A DNA stretch of 64,000 bases from Rhodosporidiobolus odoratus (lineage: Eukaryota > Basidiomycota > Microbotryomycetes > Sporidiobolales > Sporidiobolaceae): positions 434,001 to 498,000 of the forward strand of contig JAOANU010000002.1 of NCBI GenBank assembly GCA_034387635.1, read 5' to 3'. Below, piece after piece: positions 16,150 through 25,958 of this stretch. A program made the translations under genes and the position numbers. The notes below the pieces were generated by a model that did no database searches, was not told where the DNA came from, and saw only the letters and a program-made list of their open reading frames with translations. Positions within the stretch are counted from its first letter, which is position 1. The number at the start of each line of letters is the position of its first letter.

Positions 16150-18145
16150 ATGCAAGCTAGACTTTGCCTTGCAGGGCGGGGCAGGAGGAGGGAGAGAATC
16201 GCTTTCTTTCTGTCTTCCTCCTCGTCTTGTCCTGGTAACGTTCGAAGCGGAGGGAGGCCCCGGGAGATCAAGTGCGCGAGTCTCTTGAACTGGTACGCCC
16301 CCACGCCCTCCTCTCTCGTTATTCTCGCTCGTGTTTTGACTTGGATCTGCTGCAACTTGCTCCGCCTCACCCTCCTACACAGTCACCTCAAGCCCAACTC
16401 GCTCTCGGCGCCTTGAGCGGCCAGATAAATTCCAGCAACACCAGTGCAGAGTCTTCCACTACAGTTGCGCAAAGCGCGACCTCACAGGATCCCGAACGCG
16501 GCGACGAGAATCCGACTCCTTCATCCGACAATCCTCTCAAACGACCTTTCCCATTGAACCAGCACATTCATAACCTCCCCCGTCCGTCCCCTTATCCTTC
16601 TGCCTGCCGTCTCCCTGGTCTGCCGCCGCGTCCTCTGCACCATCTCGAGAAGGTCGACAACTCGGATCGCGACCAGCAGCAGGAGAGGCGAGACCTACCT
16701 CATATCTCGCAGTTACCGTCACCACAGCACGACACTCCCCATCTTGCTCTCTTGCCCGACTTCGCCCGGCCACGCTTGTCTTTGCTGGTTAGAAACTGCG
16801 GAAACTGCGGCGATGAAGAGGACTGCGGCGATGAAGAGGAAGAAGAAGCGGGACCGCTGGCGCAGGGCTGTTCGCCACGGAAGCTTGAGGGCGTCTATCG
16901 ATGTGCGGCCGCGGACAAGGGGGATGAGGATGAAGAGTGCGGCTGGGAGGTGTGCCACGGGACATGCTCTGGATGCGGCTCGAGATGGAGCATCGGCGAG
17001 GGGATGAGGGCAGTTGACAAACTAGTGTGCTTTCTCCTCGTGCTACTTGGGTCTAATCCTCGGCTGACATGATGGCTGACATGACGAGTCTGCTGTCGCT
17101 ACAGCTCGACGCCGAAAACGTCTCTCTCCTCGACCTTCCGTCTCGGGACCTTCCTAATCCCGACTCTCCACCTATCTCCTCTCCGCCCTCTTCCACTAGA
17201 GACGAGGAAGATCACCTCCTCTGTCTGGGTTGTCCCTCATCTATGATAACCCGCTACCGACTCGCGTACTCCCCCTCTGACGGAATCATCGCGACGGCCG
17301 ATTCCTCGCTCAAAAAGCTGTTCGATGTCTACCCGGCTCAGGTAGTCCGGCGTCGACTCGCGGATAGAAGCGGGGTCGTCGAAGTGCTTGAGGAGAAGCC
17401 GTGGGAGATCCATCTTGGGAAGAGGGTTGAGGTGGATGAGGTGAATGATAAGGATGGGACGCTGTACATGAGGGCGTTATTGAACGGAGTTTTGGAGGAG
17501 CAAGTTGGGCTTGGGGCGGAGAGGGAGAAGAGGTGGGTCACTGTCGAGGAAGAGTACGAGGTCGAGCCTGAGGACGGTGAGAACATGGGCTCGAGCGAGG
17601 GGGGCGGCGAGGAGGAAGAAAGGAGGGTAGAGAAGAGGGTTACTTGCTGGGTGACGAGGAAGATTGAGGAGGGCGAGCAGATTTTCAGCAATGGAAAGGC
17701 CAAGGATGTCAACCAGTACAACACTGCCGATCCTTTCATCGACGACGGTGGGCTCAACCTCGACTTCAACCCTTCCCCTTCTCGTCCCCCCAGCACTTGC
17801 TCAGTCCCTTCCTCACCCGTCCCGAAAGCTCGACAATCTCTCACTCTGACCCCGGCTCACCCGCTTGCTCCCGCTGCGATCTCTCCTCGTCTTTCTCCCT
17901 CATCCCCTTTCCCAGCCTTCATCGATCCAGACTTTGACATGGGCCTCGATCCGGACGTTGACGCGGTAGACTTGGACTGCGACTATCCGCTAGAGTCGGA
18001 CAGTGGGGCGGCTATACATGAACTGGAGGAGGAGGATGGGATGCGGTACGAAGAGTGGGAGAATTGTGAGGTGCCTTCGCTCTGGGGCTCGCTAAGATCG
18101 GACGGAGTGGACAAAGAGGCGGTAAAGAGTGAGGAAGACGGGTAG
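16150..18145 (+). CDS. Cysteine-motif protein A of a tandem paralogous pair
   Basis: Unrecognised family; paralogue of the next gene. The main exons are one covering about 16390-17029 and one covering 17085-18145. The first has a Ser/Pro-rich segment, NCGNCG plus acidic residues, then a Cys cluster YRC..ECGWEVCHGTCSGCGSRW. It is joined at AVDKL|LDAEN (donor GTGTGC at 17030, acceptor CTACAG before 17085). The second exon carries MITRYRLAYSPSDGIIATAD, LKKLFDVYPAQ and PWEIHLGKRVEV, all shared with gene B, and ends in an acidic tail. Compared with B, the first C-x2-C is stretched to C-x10-C. The 5' exon was not resolved: the open frame before 16390 has no ATG, and in gene B the first exon is only seven codons. 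The ATG near 16150 is a placeholder. Confidence 0.6.
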
Positions 18146-18450
18146 AGCGGGGCGAGATGGTGCATTGCCAGTAACGTATTCTTGGGACGCTGAGCGAGAT
18201 TGAGAAGGTCGTCGAGGAGGAAACGACTCGCTTCGAGCGTACTTCGCGCTGTTCGTTATCCCATCCCGTCACATGCACTGTTCCGTCTGCTTGAGCCTTC
18301 GCGCGGCCTGCTTTCATGCGAGCGGGTCGAAAGAAAGAGTTGACATCTCCGGCTCCGCTCGTTCCCCTTCACACCCTTCTGACTTTGTCCTCTTCACTCG
18401 CTTTCGCCGTTCTCGCGCAGGCCACCGTCTCAGGCTTCGTGCACTCGATC
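18146..18450 (+). promoter_or_regulatory. Gap between tandem genes A and B
   Basis: About 305 bases containing the gene A 3' end and the gene B leader. The 60 bases before the gene B ATG are C/T-rich, as before other starts here. No further element is recognised. Confidence 0.35.
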
Positions 18451-19957
18451 ATGACCGACTCGGACTCGCAGGTACGTCCCGCCGTCCTTCTTTTGCTTAT
18501 CCATTGCTCCTTCTCGGGCCACTCTCGTGACTGGCTACATCGCCCTGTCGCCTCCTCTGATCAGCTTGACCCTGTACTTGCGCAGTCTCACTCAGAATTT
18601 GAGCTGTCGGACGACTCCGCTTCTCGCCCTGCCACTCGCAACGCCGGCGAAAGCAGCAATCGTACCACTTCTCGCCAGCCGTACAAGCGCATCTCTCAGC
18701 GTATTCTCGGCCCCGAGAGTAGCCCGGAGCCCGCTGAGAGCGCTACCAAAGGTAAAGGCCCAGTCTCGGTCATCCCCGAGGCCGACAACGAGGAGGAAGA
18801 CCAGCTCGAAGACGATATGGGACCGGCTACTTTCGATCAGGAAGACGGCGTCTTTCGCTGCAAGAACTGCTTCTGGGAGGTCAGTCACGGGGAATGCCAG
18901 CAATGTTGGAAGAAGTACAAGATCAGTGCAGAGATGCAGAAGCTTGACGACAAGGTGCGTGATTATTCTCTCGCTCGCAAGTGCGCGCTACATCTTCACC
19001 CTCATCAACGGTCAGAGCTGATCAACCGACCTCCTCCGACAGACGAACGCAGAAGAGCTCCTGTTCCATCTCGACTCCGACGACCGCGACTACCCTTCCC
19101 CTTCTTCCTCCCCCGTTCCCTCCGACTCGACCGACTTTTCCTCCCTCGGTGCTCCACCCGCGATGGTCATCCGCTACCGTCTGACCTACTCCTTCTGCCA
19201 CGGTCTTGTCGCGACCGCCGACGGTCCCCTCCGTACCCTCTTCGGCATTCATCCGACTCAAACCCTCATCTTCCCCGCTGCAGATGGAAGTGGGGACGTC
19301 GCCGTCCTCGCCAAAAGACCCTGGAAGATCCATCTCGGCAAGAGGGTCAAGCTTCGAGAGGGAGACGAGGATGGGAGTCGCTTTATGCAAGAGTTTGTTG
19401 AGGAGATTTTGGAGCAACAGATGGGAGGTTTGAGTCGCTCCTATATGTTGGACACGTGGATAACGGTTGTCGACGAGTCGGAGTGTGAGACGATGATGGT
19501 GGACGATGGAGACGAAGCGGGCAAGGATGGAGACGACGGAGACGGAAGGAAGAAGGAGGTTTGGGTCGAGTGGGTGACGAGGAAGGTTCAGCAGGACGAG
19601 GACTTTGAGACCGAGGAGGACATGAAGGAGGTCATGCTGGAGAGCGAGCGCAGTATCAGTATCGTCAACGACGAGATCGAAGAGGAGGTGCCGATGGGCG
19701 AGGTTGGCGAAGCACCGAGGGAGGACGTGGAGGAGCAGGCGATCTTGACGGCAGACGAACAGGACGGCGTAGAGATGGACGATGACTCGGAGGCCTTGGG
19801 GGAACCTACCAGTGGCGACGAGCAGCAGCCCGAGGACGGCGATATCCCTTCCCACGCTTCCACCACCGTCGAGCAGGGCAACCATCTCGCGTCTACTTCG
19901 TCGGCATCGGAGGCGCAGCACCATAGTGCTACATCTGAGGAGGGGCACACCTCATAG
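18451..19957 (+). CDS. Cysteine-motif protein B of a tandem paralogous pair
   Basis: Three exons, 18451-18471 (MTDSDSQ), 18586-18954 and 19043-19957, give 435 codons, 434 residues. The second acceptor could instead lie 21 bases upstream, still in frame. After a Ser-rich stretch comes DGVFRCKNCFWEVSHGECQQC, i.e. a C-x2-C-x9-C-x2-C motif that looks like a small zinc ribbon. The rest carries MVIRYRLTYSFCHGLVATAD, RTLFGIHPTQ and PWKIHLGKRVKL, matching gene A, then VEWVTRKVQQDE and a long acidic C-terminus. Similar W-E-V-containing Cys ribbons occur beside RING domains in some fungal proteins, but no RING or FHA domain is visible here, so I assign no function. Confidence 0.75.
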
Positions 19958-20299
19958 ACTCTGCTGGCAAATCTCGTACCTTCATCGGCACACTCGGACG
20001 GTTGCGGAGGTCAAGACATGGCAATGGAGAAGGAAGACGGGGATTGAGTACCCAGTCCTGAAGGCGAGGTGAGCGCGACGAAAAGGGGTGCCCGTACCGC
20101 TTGAATCTAGTCTGTATCGCTTGTATCGCTTGCCTTTTCAGCTTTTCTTACCGCAGAGGCGGAATTGAGAAGGTCAAAGAGAGCTGGCGCTGAGTATCCT
20201 CTCTTGTACGAGCGGTAGGGAGTCAGGAAGGAAGGAAGGAAGGGATGCACAGATCACAGATACACCCCAGAGACAAACGAGACACAGTGGCACCCTGGT
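19958..20299. other. Convergent intergenic region
   Basis: Between gene B and the thioesterase stop. Contains a short (GGAA)n run near 20226-20245. No gene seen. Confidence 0.5.
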
Positions 20300-21170
20300 T
20301 TACAGCTTGGCCTTCTTCGGCGTCGGTTTTTGCGGATCTTGCTTCGTGTGCGTCGCGAAGCACAGCAGCTGCCCGCTTTCCCTGCATACAGAGAAGGAGG
20401 ATGTTAGACAATTCGAAGGTAGAGGGGAACTGCAGGGTATGCGTGCGCACGCGTGAGTGATCCTCGTTTCGAGAAGAGCCGTCACCCTCCCTTGCTGCAA
20501 TACACGAGTCACAATCCGCAGCGGTGTACCGATCTGCGACTGAACCTCAGCCCCTTCGTTCTCCAGGAAATGCTTAATTCGAGAGAAACACTCACCGGCG
20601 CTGCTCCAATGTAGAAAATGTTGAGGTTGGTCGAGACCCCGCTCGTGATCCACCGTTGCCTGGGGCCGCTCAGCGCCAGCAGGGCGAGAGAGGAGCAGTG
20701 GTCGATCAGAAAGGCGAGGAAGCCGCCGTGGGCGTTCTGGGATTGGTTGCAGCAGGCTGCACGACGTTTGGAGGAGGAAAAAGACAGGGAGAAAAGGGAG
20801 AAAGAAGATGGAGCATCAGCGGCGATCGCAGCGAGGAACTACTCCCGCCAACGGCTTGGGCCATGTCTCTCAAAGCGCTGAATGGCACAGGGTAGACGAC
20901 GACGTACATTCAGCGACGGTAAGGAGGCATTCCACCACCGCTTGAGCCCCTCGAGTCGGTTTCTGCGCGAAAGGCTCAGTCGGATTGCTCGTAGGACTAT
21001 CGCATCAGAGCTTAGCGTACGGTATCGTCCTCCCCATCCAGCTCGACGCCCTCTAGGTCGACTTTACCGAGGACAAGCCTTTCAACCTGATTGGCGCCAA
21101 ACCCGCCGGAGAAGTTGAGCATGCGCTCGAGGCGCTCTCGGACAAGCTGGAGGATCCGAGAAGAGACCAT
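20300..21170 (-). CDS. Hotdog-fold acyl-CoA thioesterase (ACOT13/PaaI type)
   Basis: Hydrolyses acyl-CoA to free acid and CoA; family members act in mitochondria or cytosol. The start ATG 21168-21170 gives MVSSRILQLVRERLERMLNF, then QVERLVLGKVDLEGVELDG. A second exon reads AQAVVECLLTVAE, a short exon around MAQA follows, and the catalytic-helix exon starts NAHGGFLAFLIDHCSSLALL (HGG motif) and continues SGVSTNLNIFYIGAAP. The next exon has IGTPLRIVTRVLQQGR, and the last ends GQLLCFATHTKQDPQKP then PTPKKAKL and stop 20300-20302. The order HGG, N-I-x-Y, and A-x-x-x-H-T-K matches THEM2/ACOT13. Splicing of the short exon near 20860 is unsure. Head-to-head with NDUFAF3. Confidence 0.85.
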
Positions 21171-21308
21171 ACGAGCAGCACGAGTGGGAGGTTAGAGGAT
21201 AAGGAGCGAGGTGGGGCCGCAAGTGAGAGTAACCGGACCATGAATGTATGCGGATGATGAACGGTTCAACTTCTCTCAAACGCTTCCTGCCCTCGAACAC
21301 ACTCAATC
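21171..21308. promoter_or_regulatory. Bidirectional gap thioesterase / NDUFAF3
   Basis: About 138 bases between opposite start codons; both genes are predicted metabolic or mitochondrial genes, so a shared promoter is plausible. Confidence 0.4.
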
Positions 21309-22353
21309 ATGCTTTCCTTTAGCTCTACAGCATCCCAGCTCGCGCGTGTAGCCCGCCAGCAGGTGACCGCTCGCTCGATTCGTACTTTCTCCGCCTCTCT
21401 ATCAGCTCGACTACCTCATCTTACACAGCAGCAACAGCCACGATGGACAGCCCAGATGCTCCAGCGGGGGTTTGTGAGTAGTAGCACGGCACAGTCAGAC
21501 GCGTACGTCCTGTCTCCGTCTCCCTCGACAGGTTGACCTAATCTTCCTAACGATACAATTCGCTGAACTCGAAACGGCTCAAAAACCGTATCCATCGCTG
21601 ATATGTCTCATACATACGCAGCCTCTCAAGCGCCCAAATCATTGTCCCGACTGAAGATGGACCCGTCAACATCACCTCTCTAACGCCTTCAGCCGGATTC
21701 ATCCTCTCCGACGGCTTGGTCATTCCCTCCCCTATCATGATGATTGACGGTGCCGTCTTCCTGTGGGACGTTGGACACCCGACGAAGGGGAAAGATGTTA
21801 TGGGGAGGGAATGGGATGGATGGAATGAGGAGAAGCTGAAGATTTTCGAGGCGTTGAGTCCACGACCAGGTGCGCGTACGGTTCTTATTCGCTACCTCAT
21901 GCTCTTCGAGCTATCCTCCCCCCCGGATGCAGAGCACAAAGTGCTGTTGGAACCGGTACCTCTCCCCCTCACCGCTTCCTTCTTTTCCTCTACGCTACGA
22001 CCATCCTCGCGCTGTTCAAGGCAGAAAACGATCAAACTCTTACATCGTGCCTTCATAGAAATCCTCCTCGTCGGCACTGGTACTGCCCCCCTCTTCGCCC
22101 CACCATCCTTCAAGAAATACCTCAATAACCTCGGAATCCAGGTGGACGTCCTCGATTCGGTAGGTAGCCGTTTCCTAGGCTCTGTACCCCCTTGTCACTC
22201 GTCTCAATACCATACTAGTGTGACTGATCTACCTTGGCACTGTAGCGCAACGCTTCGGCAACCTACAACCTTTTGTCGGAAGAAGGCCGTCGAGTCGCAG
22301 CCGCCATTTACCCCGTCTCAGAGCTATCTGCACGTACCGGCATGGTCGCGTAA
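21309..22353 (+). CDS. NDUFAF3: NDUFAF3 family complex I assembly factor (DUF498)
   Basis: Mitochondrial protein needed early in respiratory complex I assembly in animals. Exon 1 (21309-about 21502) encodes an Arg/Ser-rich presequence (MLSFSSTASQLARVARQQV), typical of matrix import. The joint GC|C to exon 2 at 21622 gives SSAQIIVPTEDGPVNIT, SAGFILSDGLVIPSPIMMID and VFLWDVG. After an intron starting GTGCGT near 21871 comes ILLVGTGTAPLFAPPSFKKY and GIQVDVLDS. A last intron leads to RNASATYNLLSEEGRRVAAA and ends SARTGMVA plus stop 22351-22353. The GTG pocket, the L-x-x-x-G-I-x-V-x-x-x-D motif and the ATYN-LL-EEGR block define the family. Confidence 0.9.
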
Positions 22354-22852
22354 CGATATCGAATTGTAGCAGGATAGGCCTGGTGCCGCTATCTGGGAGA
22401 GGACGCGCTCGCCGGGCCTGCAGCTTTTTCTCTCTACAGCCTGCCGCGTTCGCTGCCTCGCGCCTAAACAGTACCCAATGGCCGGTCGCCATCAGCTGCG
22501 CTCGGTCTGATTGCACAGGGGTCTCAGCCAGGACAGGCCTGATGGGCTCTGTGGCACGCTCGCAGTACTCAATATTTCTCTCTCCGTCTCTCACATCTTC
22601 CTCTTCGTCGCCTGGCTCATTGCGCACGAGAGGTCGAATGCGGCATTCCAGATTCGCTCTCTTCTGCCGCTGCTCGACCGCTGCTTGCAAGTCTGCAGTG
22701 GGAGAAAATGCATACATCGTGACCGGCACGTTCAGCTCCTCTCGAGCAGGACCTCGTCCTCACTTCCCGCTCGCCTCGCTTGGTAAACTGCTAGCCAGCT
22801 CACTGCCGATCTCGAAGGCTATTGAGTATCCCTGTCACCCTTTGCACTCGCT
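22354..22852 (+). other. Intergenic, NDUFAF3 to VTC1
   Basis: Tandem gap of about 500 bases. Open frames on both strands are short and not protein-like. It should hold the NDUFAF3 terminator and the VTC1 promoter. Confidence 0.4.
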
Positions 22853-23717
22853 ATGTAAGCCGCCTTCCGCCAATCTCAACACCTTGATGTCCCCTCTTGA
22901 ACCTCATCTTGGCCGCGTTCGTACGCCGTGCGAACCACTCGCCTGACCATGATACCGCGCAGGTCGACTCAACCTCTCCTTCAGCGCTCCCGGGATAAAC
23001 GTATCGCCTTGCCCGTCCGTGTGGTGCGTTGTTTACTGTCACTCGTTATTCCCCTCATGATCAGGAACTTGACCTTTCTCAACAACAACAGGAACCCAAA
23101 GTCTTCTTCGCCAACGAGCGTACTTTCCTCTCATGGCTCAAGTGCGTCATGCATTTCCCCCCGTCGAGCTGGAAGAGGCTGACCTGTTCTCGCCTCGATC
23201 GCTTGTGAATGAACGAACAGCTTTACCGTCGTTTTGGGTGGATTGGCAGTCGGCCTGCTCAACTTCGGTGACAGGGTCGGGAAGATCTCAGCGGGAATGT
23301 TTACCCTTGTCGCGATGAGCATCATGATCTATGCGTGCGTTTTTTCTTCGCTCTTTTCTGTTTGACCCGTTCCCCGCGCCATTTCTCCTGTGCCGTGCTA
23401 GGACAGCGCCTCTGCCTGTCATCGCAGCAATCTGAGATTGACATGTCTCTTCCGCAGCCTTGTCACCTACCACTGGCGTGCTAACGCCATCCGAAAGCGC
23501 GGGTCCGGTCCTTACGACGACCGATTGGGTACGTCACTCCTTGCTTTCAGCCTGTTTCCACGGCTTCGGATCCTGACGGCGCGCAACAGGTCCTACGGTT
23601 CTCTGCCTAGCACTCTTCGCAGCTGTGGTTACGAATTTCATCCTTCGAGTGCGTCTCGACCTTTTCGCTAATATTCTGCGTTTCTGACCACCTTGCCTGC
23701 AGTTGACCTCCGTGTAA
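22853..23717 (+). CDS. VTC1: VTC1, vacuolar transporter chaperone subunit (DUF202)
   Basis: Small membrane subunit of the VTC polyphosphate polymerase complex in vacuole/ER membranes; it couples ATP-driven polyphosphate synthesis to transport. The assembled product is 123 residues: [20 protein letters not shown], then [18 protein letters not shown], three hydrophobic spans ([48 protein letters not shown]) with [14 protein letters not shown] between the last two, ending LRLTSV. Introns follow V, split the Asn codon after WL, the Ala codon after MIY, the Gly codon after RL, and follow LR. The best N-terminus requires a first exon ending AT (22853-22854) with donor GTAAGC at 22855 and acceptor AG at 22961-22962, so the start codon is split AT|G. 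An unspliced ATG at 22949 ([11 protein letters not shown]) is the alternative. Confidence 0.93.
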
Positions 23718-24515
23718 CGTCTGGCTCCTCGTCACACCTCTTTCAGCTTCGTTCGCCTATATCGCACCTTGTTCACGAATGAGCCTTGTCGTCTCGTCGT
23801 TTCCCTTTGCAGTCCCAGCTTCGTTGTACCCTAAATGTGCCTAACGCAGCCTCTTTCCGTGATACCCACTAAATCTGCACGCTCAGTCTGCGCTGGTCCC
23901 GCTCGCTTACACCCCTGACTAATGCGGCCAAGCTCAAGAGCGCAGCTGCCGCGGCCACGTACGTATGACTCCTGCAAGACTCTGCCTCCGAGGTCACCTG
24001 CGTTACCTTGCGGGAGGCTCCAGCCTTTTGGAGTCGTCCTGCGCTCTCCGAACTTTGCAGCGCATCGCCGTCCTGTCACCTGCCCTCCGTCGGACAATTT
24101 TGGGTTTGGAGGCTGAGCAGTCTCTTAACACCGGCTCCATGTCCTGTCAGCCGCCAGCTGTAAGTCACTTCCCAGAGCCGGTCTGGAGCCGTCACCTTCG
24201 TCTGGCCTTCACCGCCCCGACGCCGTTTTGGCGTCATTCGGATACTCCCCCACCCGCTAAGCATGGTTTTCCCCTCCTGCGGCCCTCCTGACTTGATGCT
24301 CCTAAGTTTGCCTAACTTTACTCTCCTGCCGAACGGCAGGCCGGGTATTTGACGTCGCGGTGCCCGCTTGTGCCCACGCCCGCAAACACGATTTTCGTGT
24401 TGTCTCCCAACGGTCCGCGGAAGTGGGCACCCATGGCGCTCCGCCTTTTCATCCTCAGCCTCTCTCTTACACCGCGTTCCTACACGCTCACCACTGTTCA
24501 CGTGCACGGATCATC
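23718..24515 (+). other. Intergenic, VTC1 to family member 1
   Basis: About 800 bases, with short open frames on both strands and no splice-consistent protein-like reading. Assigned as VTC1 3'UTR and promoter of the next gene. Confidence 0.35.
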
Positions 24516-25815
24516 ATGTCCTGGTTTCCCTGCGCCCGAGGTACAGGCCCTCCACCCCGTATCCATCGCTTCGACTTTCGTCTGCGGCCCAGCAGGTTTC
24601 CATATCGAACGCGCGAATGCGCCGCGAACCTGCCCCCACCACCACCTCCTCCACCCGAACCGACGGTTGTGCCCTACCGTCTTCCAGAGTCAGTCTGGAC
24701 GTTCAGACTCAACCCTTTTGACTACATCCTCATTCCCGACCCTAAAGGGAAGAGCAAACTGTGGGCAAAAGAGGTAGGGAAGGTCAGTGCCTCGGAGTTG
24801 CCACCTCTCGAGAGAGAGGAGAAGCGCAAGTGAGTTGCTTTTCTTCGCATTCCGTATTTCGCCGAAGCGGGAAGTACTGACCTCCACATACATCAGCCTG
24901 CAGGTTCAGCTCATCTTCGCCATGAACCCTCGCCCACTCGTACCGACGGAGGAAGGAGAGCCGACTTTCAAGGAGCGTCTGGATCACGAGGAGATGAAGA
25001 AAGCATTTGCCCGGCGGGTCTTTGCGTAAGTCGCGTTCCTTCTTTTGCTTGCCCCCCGCGCCCGCTCAGCCCATTAACGGGACTATTCCGAGCAGCAATT
25101 TTGCCATCCTTCTTCCTCTGGAGCGCCTCTTCAGCTACTTCGACTTCAACTTCGGCACGCCAACAGAAGAACGGTCCAAAATTCTCTTCTTCCATCTCCT
25201 ACGCGAACTCAACGACCTGTACGACCTCGGCGTCAGGTCGTACCTAGTCGACAGCAACCGAGAAGAAGTTCTCAGACGGTGCAGGCAAGCTTACGAGTTG
25301 TTCCAGTACGTACTGTCTCGCTCTACGATAGTTCCCTTGTTTCGCTATGCTGATGTGTTTGATTCTGTAGCTGGATGTTCGTCGTTCTGTACTACCGGCT
25401 GCGACCACCCGGAGATTACGGCGCAGAACTCATGCAAACCTGGCTGGCGTATTTGAAGATGAATCAAATCGGCAAGGATAGGCACGCCCTCAGGGTTACC
25501 AACCCCGGGCATGAATGGATAAAAGGTGACCTGGAGGCTACAGGCATCGACTACTTGGCGGTTGACTTCGAATTCTTGTGGAAGAAGTGCGTCTCCCGTT
25601 CTCTTCTCGCTGGTACACCGAATCCTCACGATTGACAACCTTTTCTTTTGCGCAGTTTCGTCATCAAGCTGAAAACCCAATCCCACGATTTCCTGAGGAA
25701 GCAGCCCATGTCGCGATTCCTGCGGAGGAAGAGTGCGGAGGAACGGCAGCTCAAGGCCGATATAAAAGAACATAATGTTCAGGGTCAAAGAATTGCAATT
25801 ATCTATAAACGGTGA
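24516..25815 (+). CDS. Unrecognised protein, member 1 of a three-copy family
   Basis: I do not recognise this protein. Five exons, 24516-24829, 24897-25025, 25096-25305, 25371-25586 and 25656-25815, sum to 343 codons, 342 residues. The N-terminus (MSWFPCARGTGPPPRIHRF) contains a poly-Pro run, then NPFDYILIPDPKGKSKLW, IFAMNPRPLVPTEEGEP, NFAILLPLERLFSYFDFNF, LLRELNDLYDLGVRSYL, AYELFHWMFVVLYYRLRPP, LMQTWLAYLKMNQIGKDR and TGIDYLAVDFEFLWKNFVIK. The last block is basic. It looks helical and soluble, without an obvious signal peptide. The order and spacing match the genes at 33.4 and 34.7 kb: N-F-x-(I/L)-x-x-P-L-x-R, then E-L-N, then A-Y-x-L-F near the same intron. No catalytic motif is visible. Convergent with SEC10. 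Confidence 0.7.
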
Positions 25816-25958
25816 AGACCACCAGTCGTCGGAGTAGTTCGTTGCGACGTGAGTAGAGCGAAAGAACAAAGGCCATCGCACAAGGGTATGAACTGCAGAG
25901 TTGGGAACAGCCAAAAAGACAGCTGTATAACAAACCCAATCTTCCGTCTCGCACACGC

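Noticed and set aside
16872..19000. RING-type E3 ligase assignment for the tandem pair
   Set aside because: The W-E-V cysteine ribbon resembles sequences seen near RING domains in some fungal proteins, but only four cysteines and no RING or FHA region are visible.
19022..19948. 308-codon minus-strand ORF
   Set aside because: Antisense shadow of gene B exon 3, which has conserved paralogue blocks on the plus strand.
24516..25815. MOB1-like or FSH-like assignment for family member 1
   Set aside because: Initial impression from a few residues; no zinc-binding or hydrolase motif is present and the block order matches only the other two local copies.
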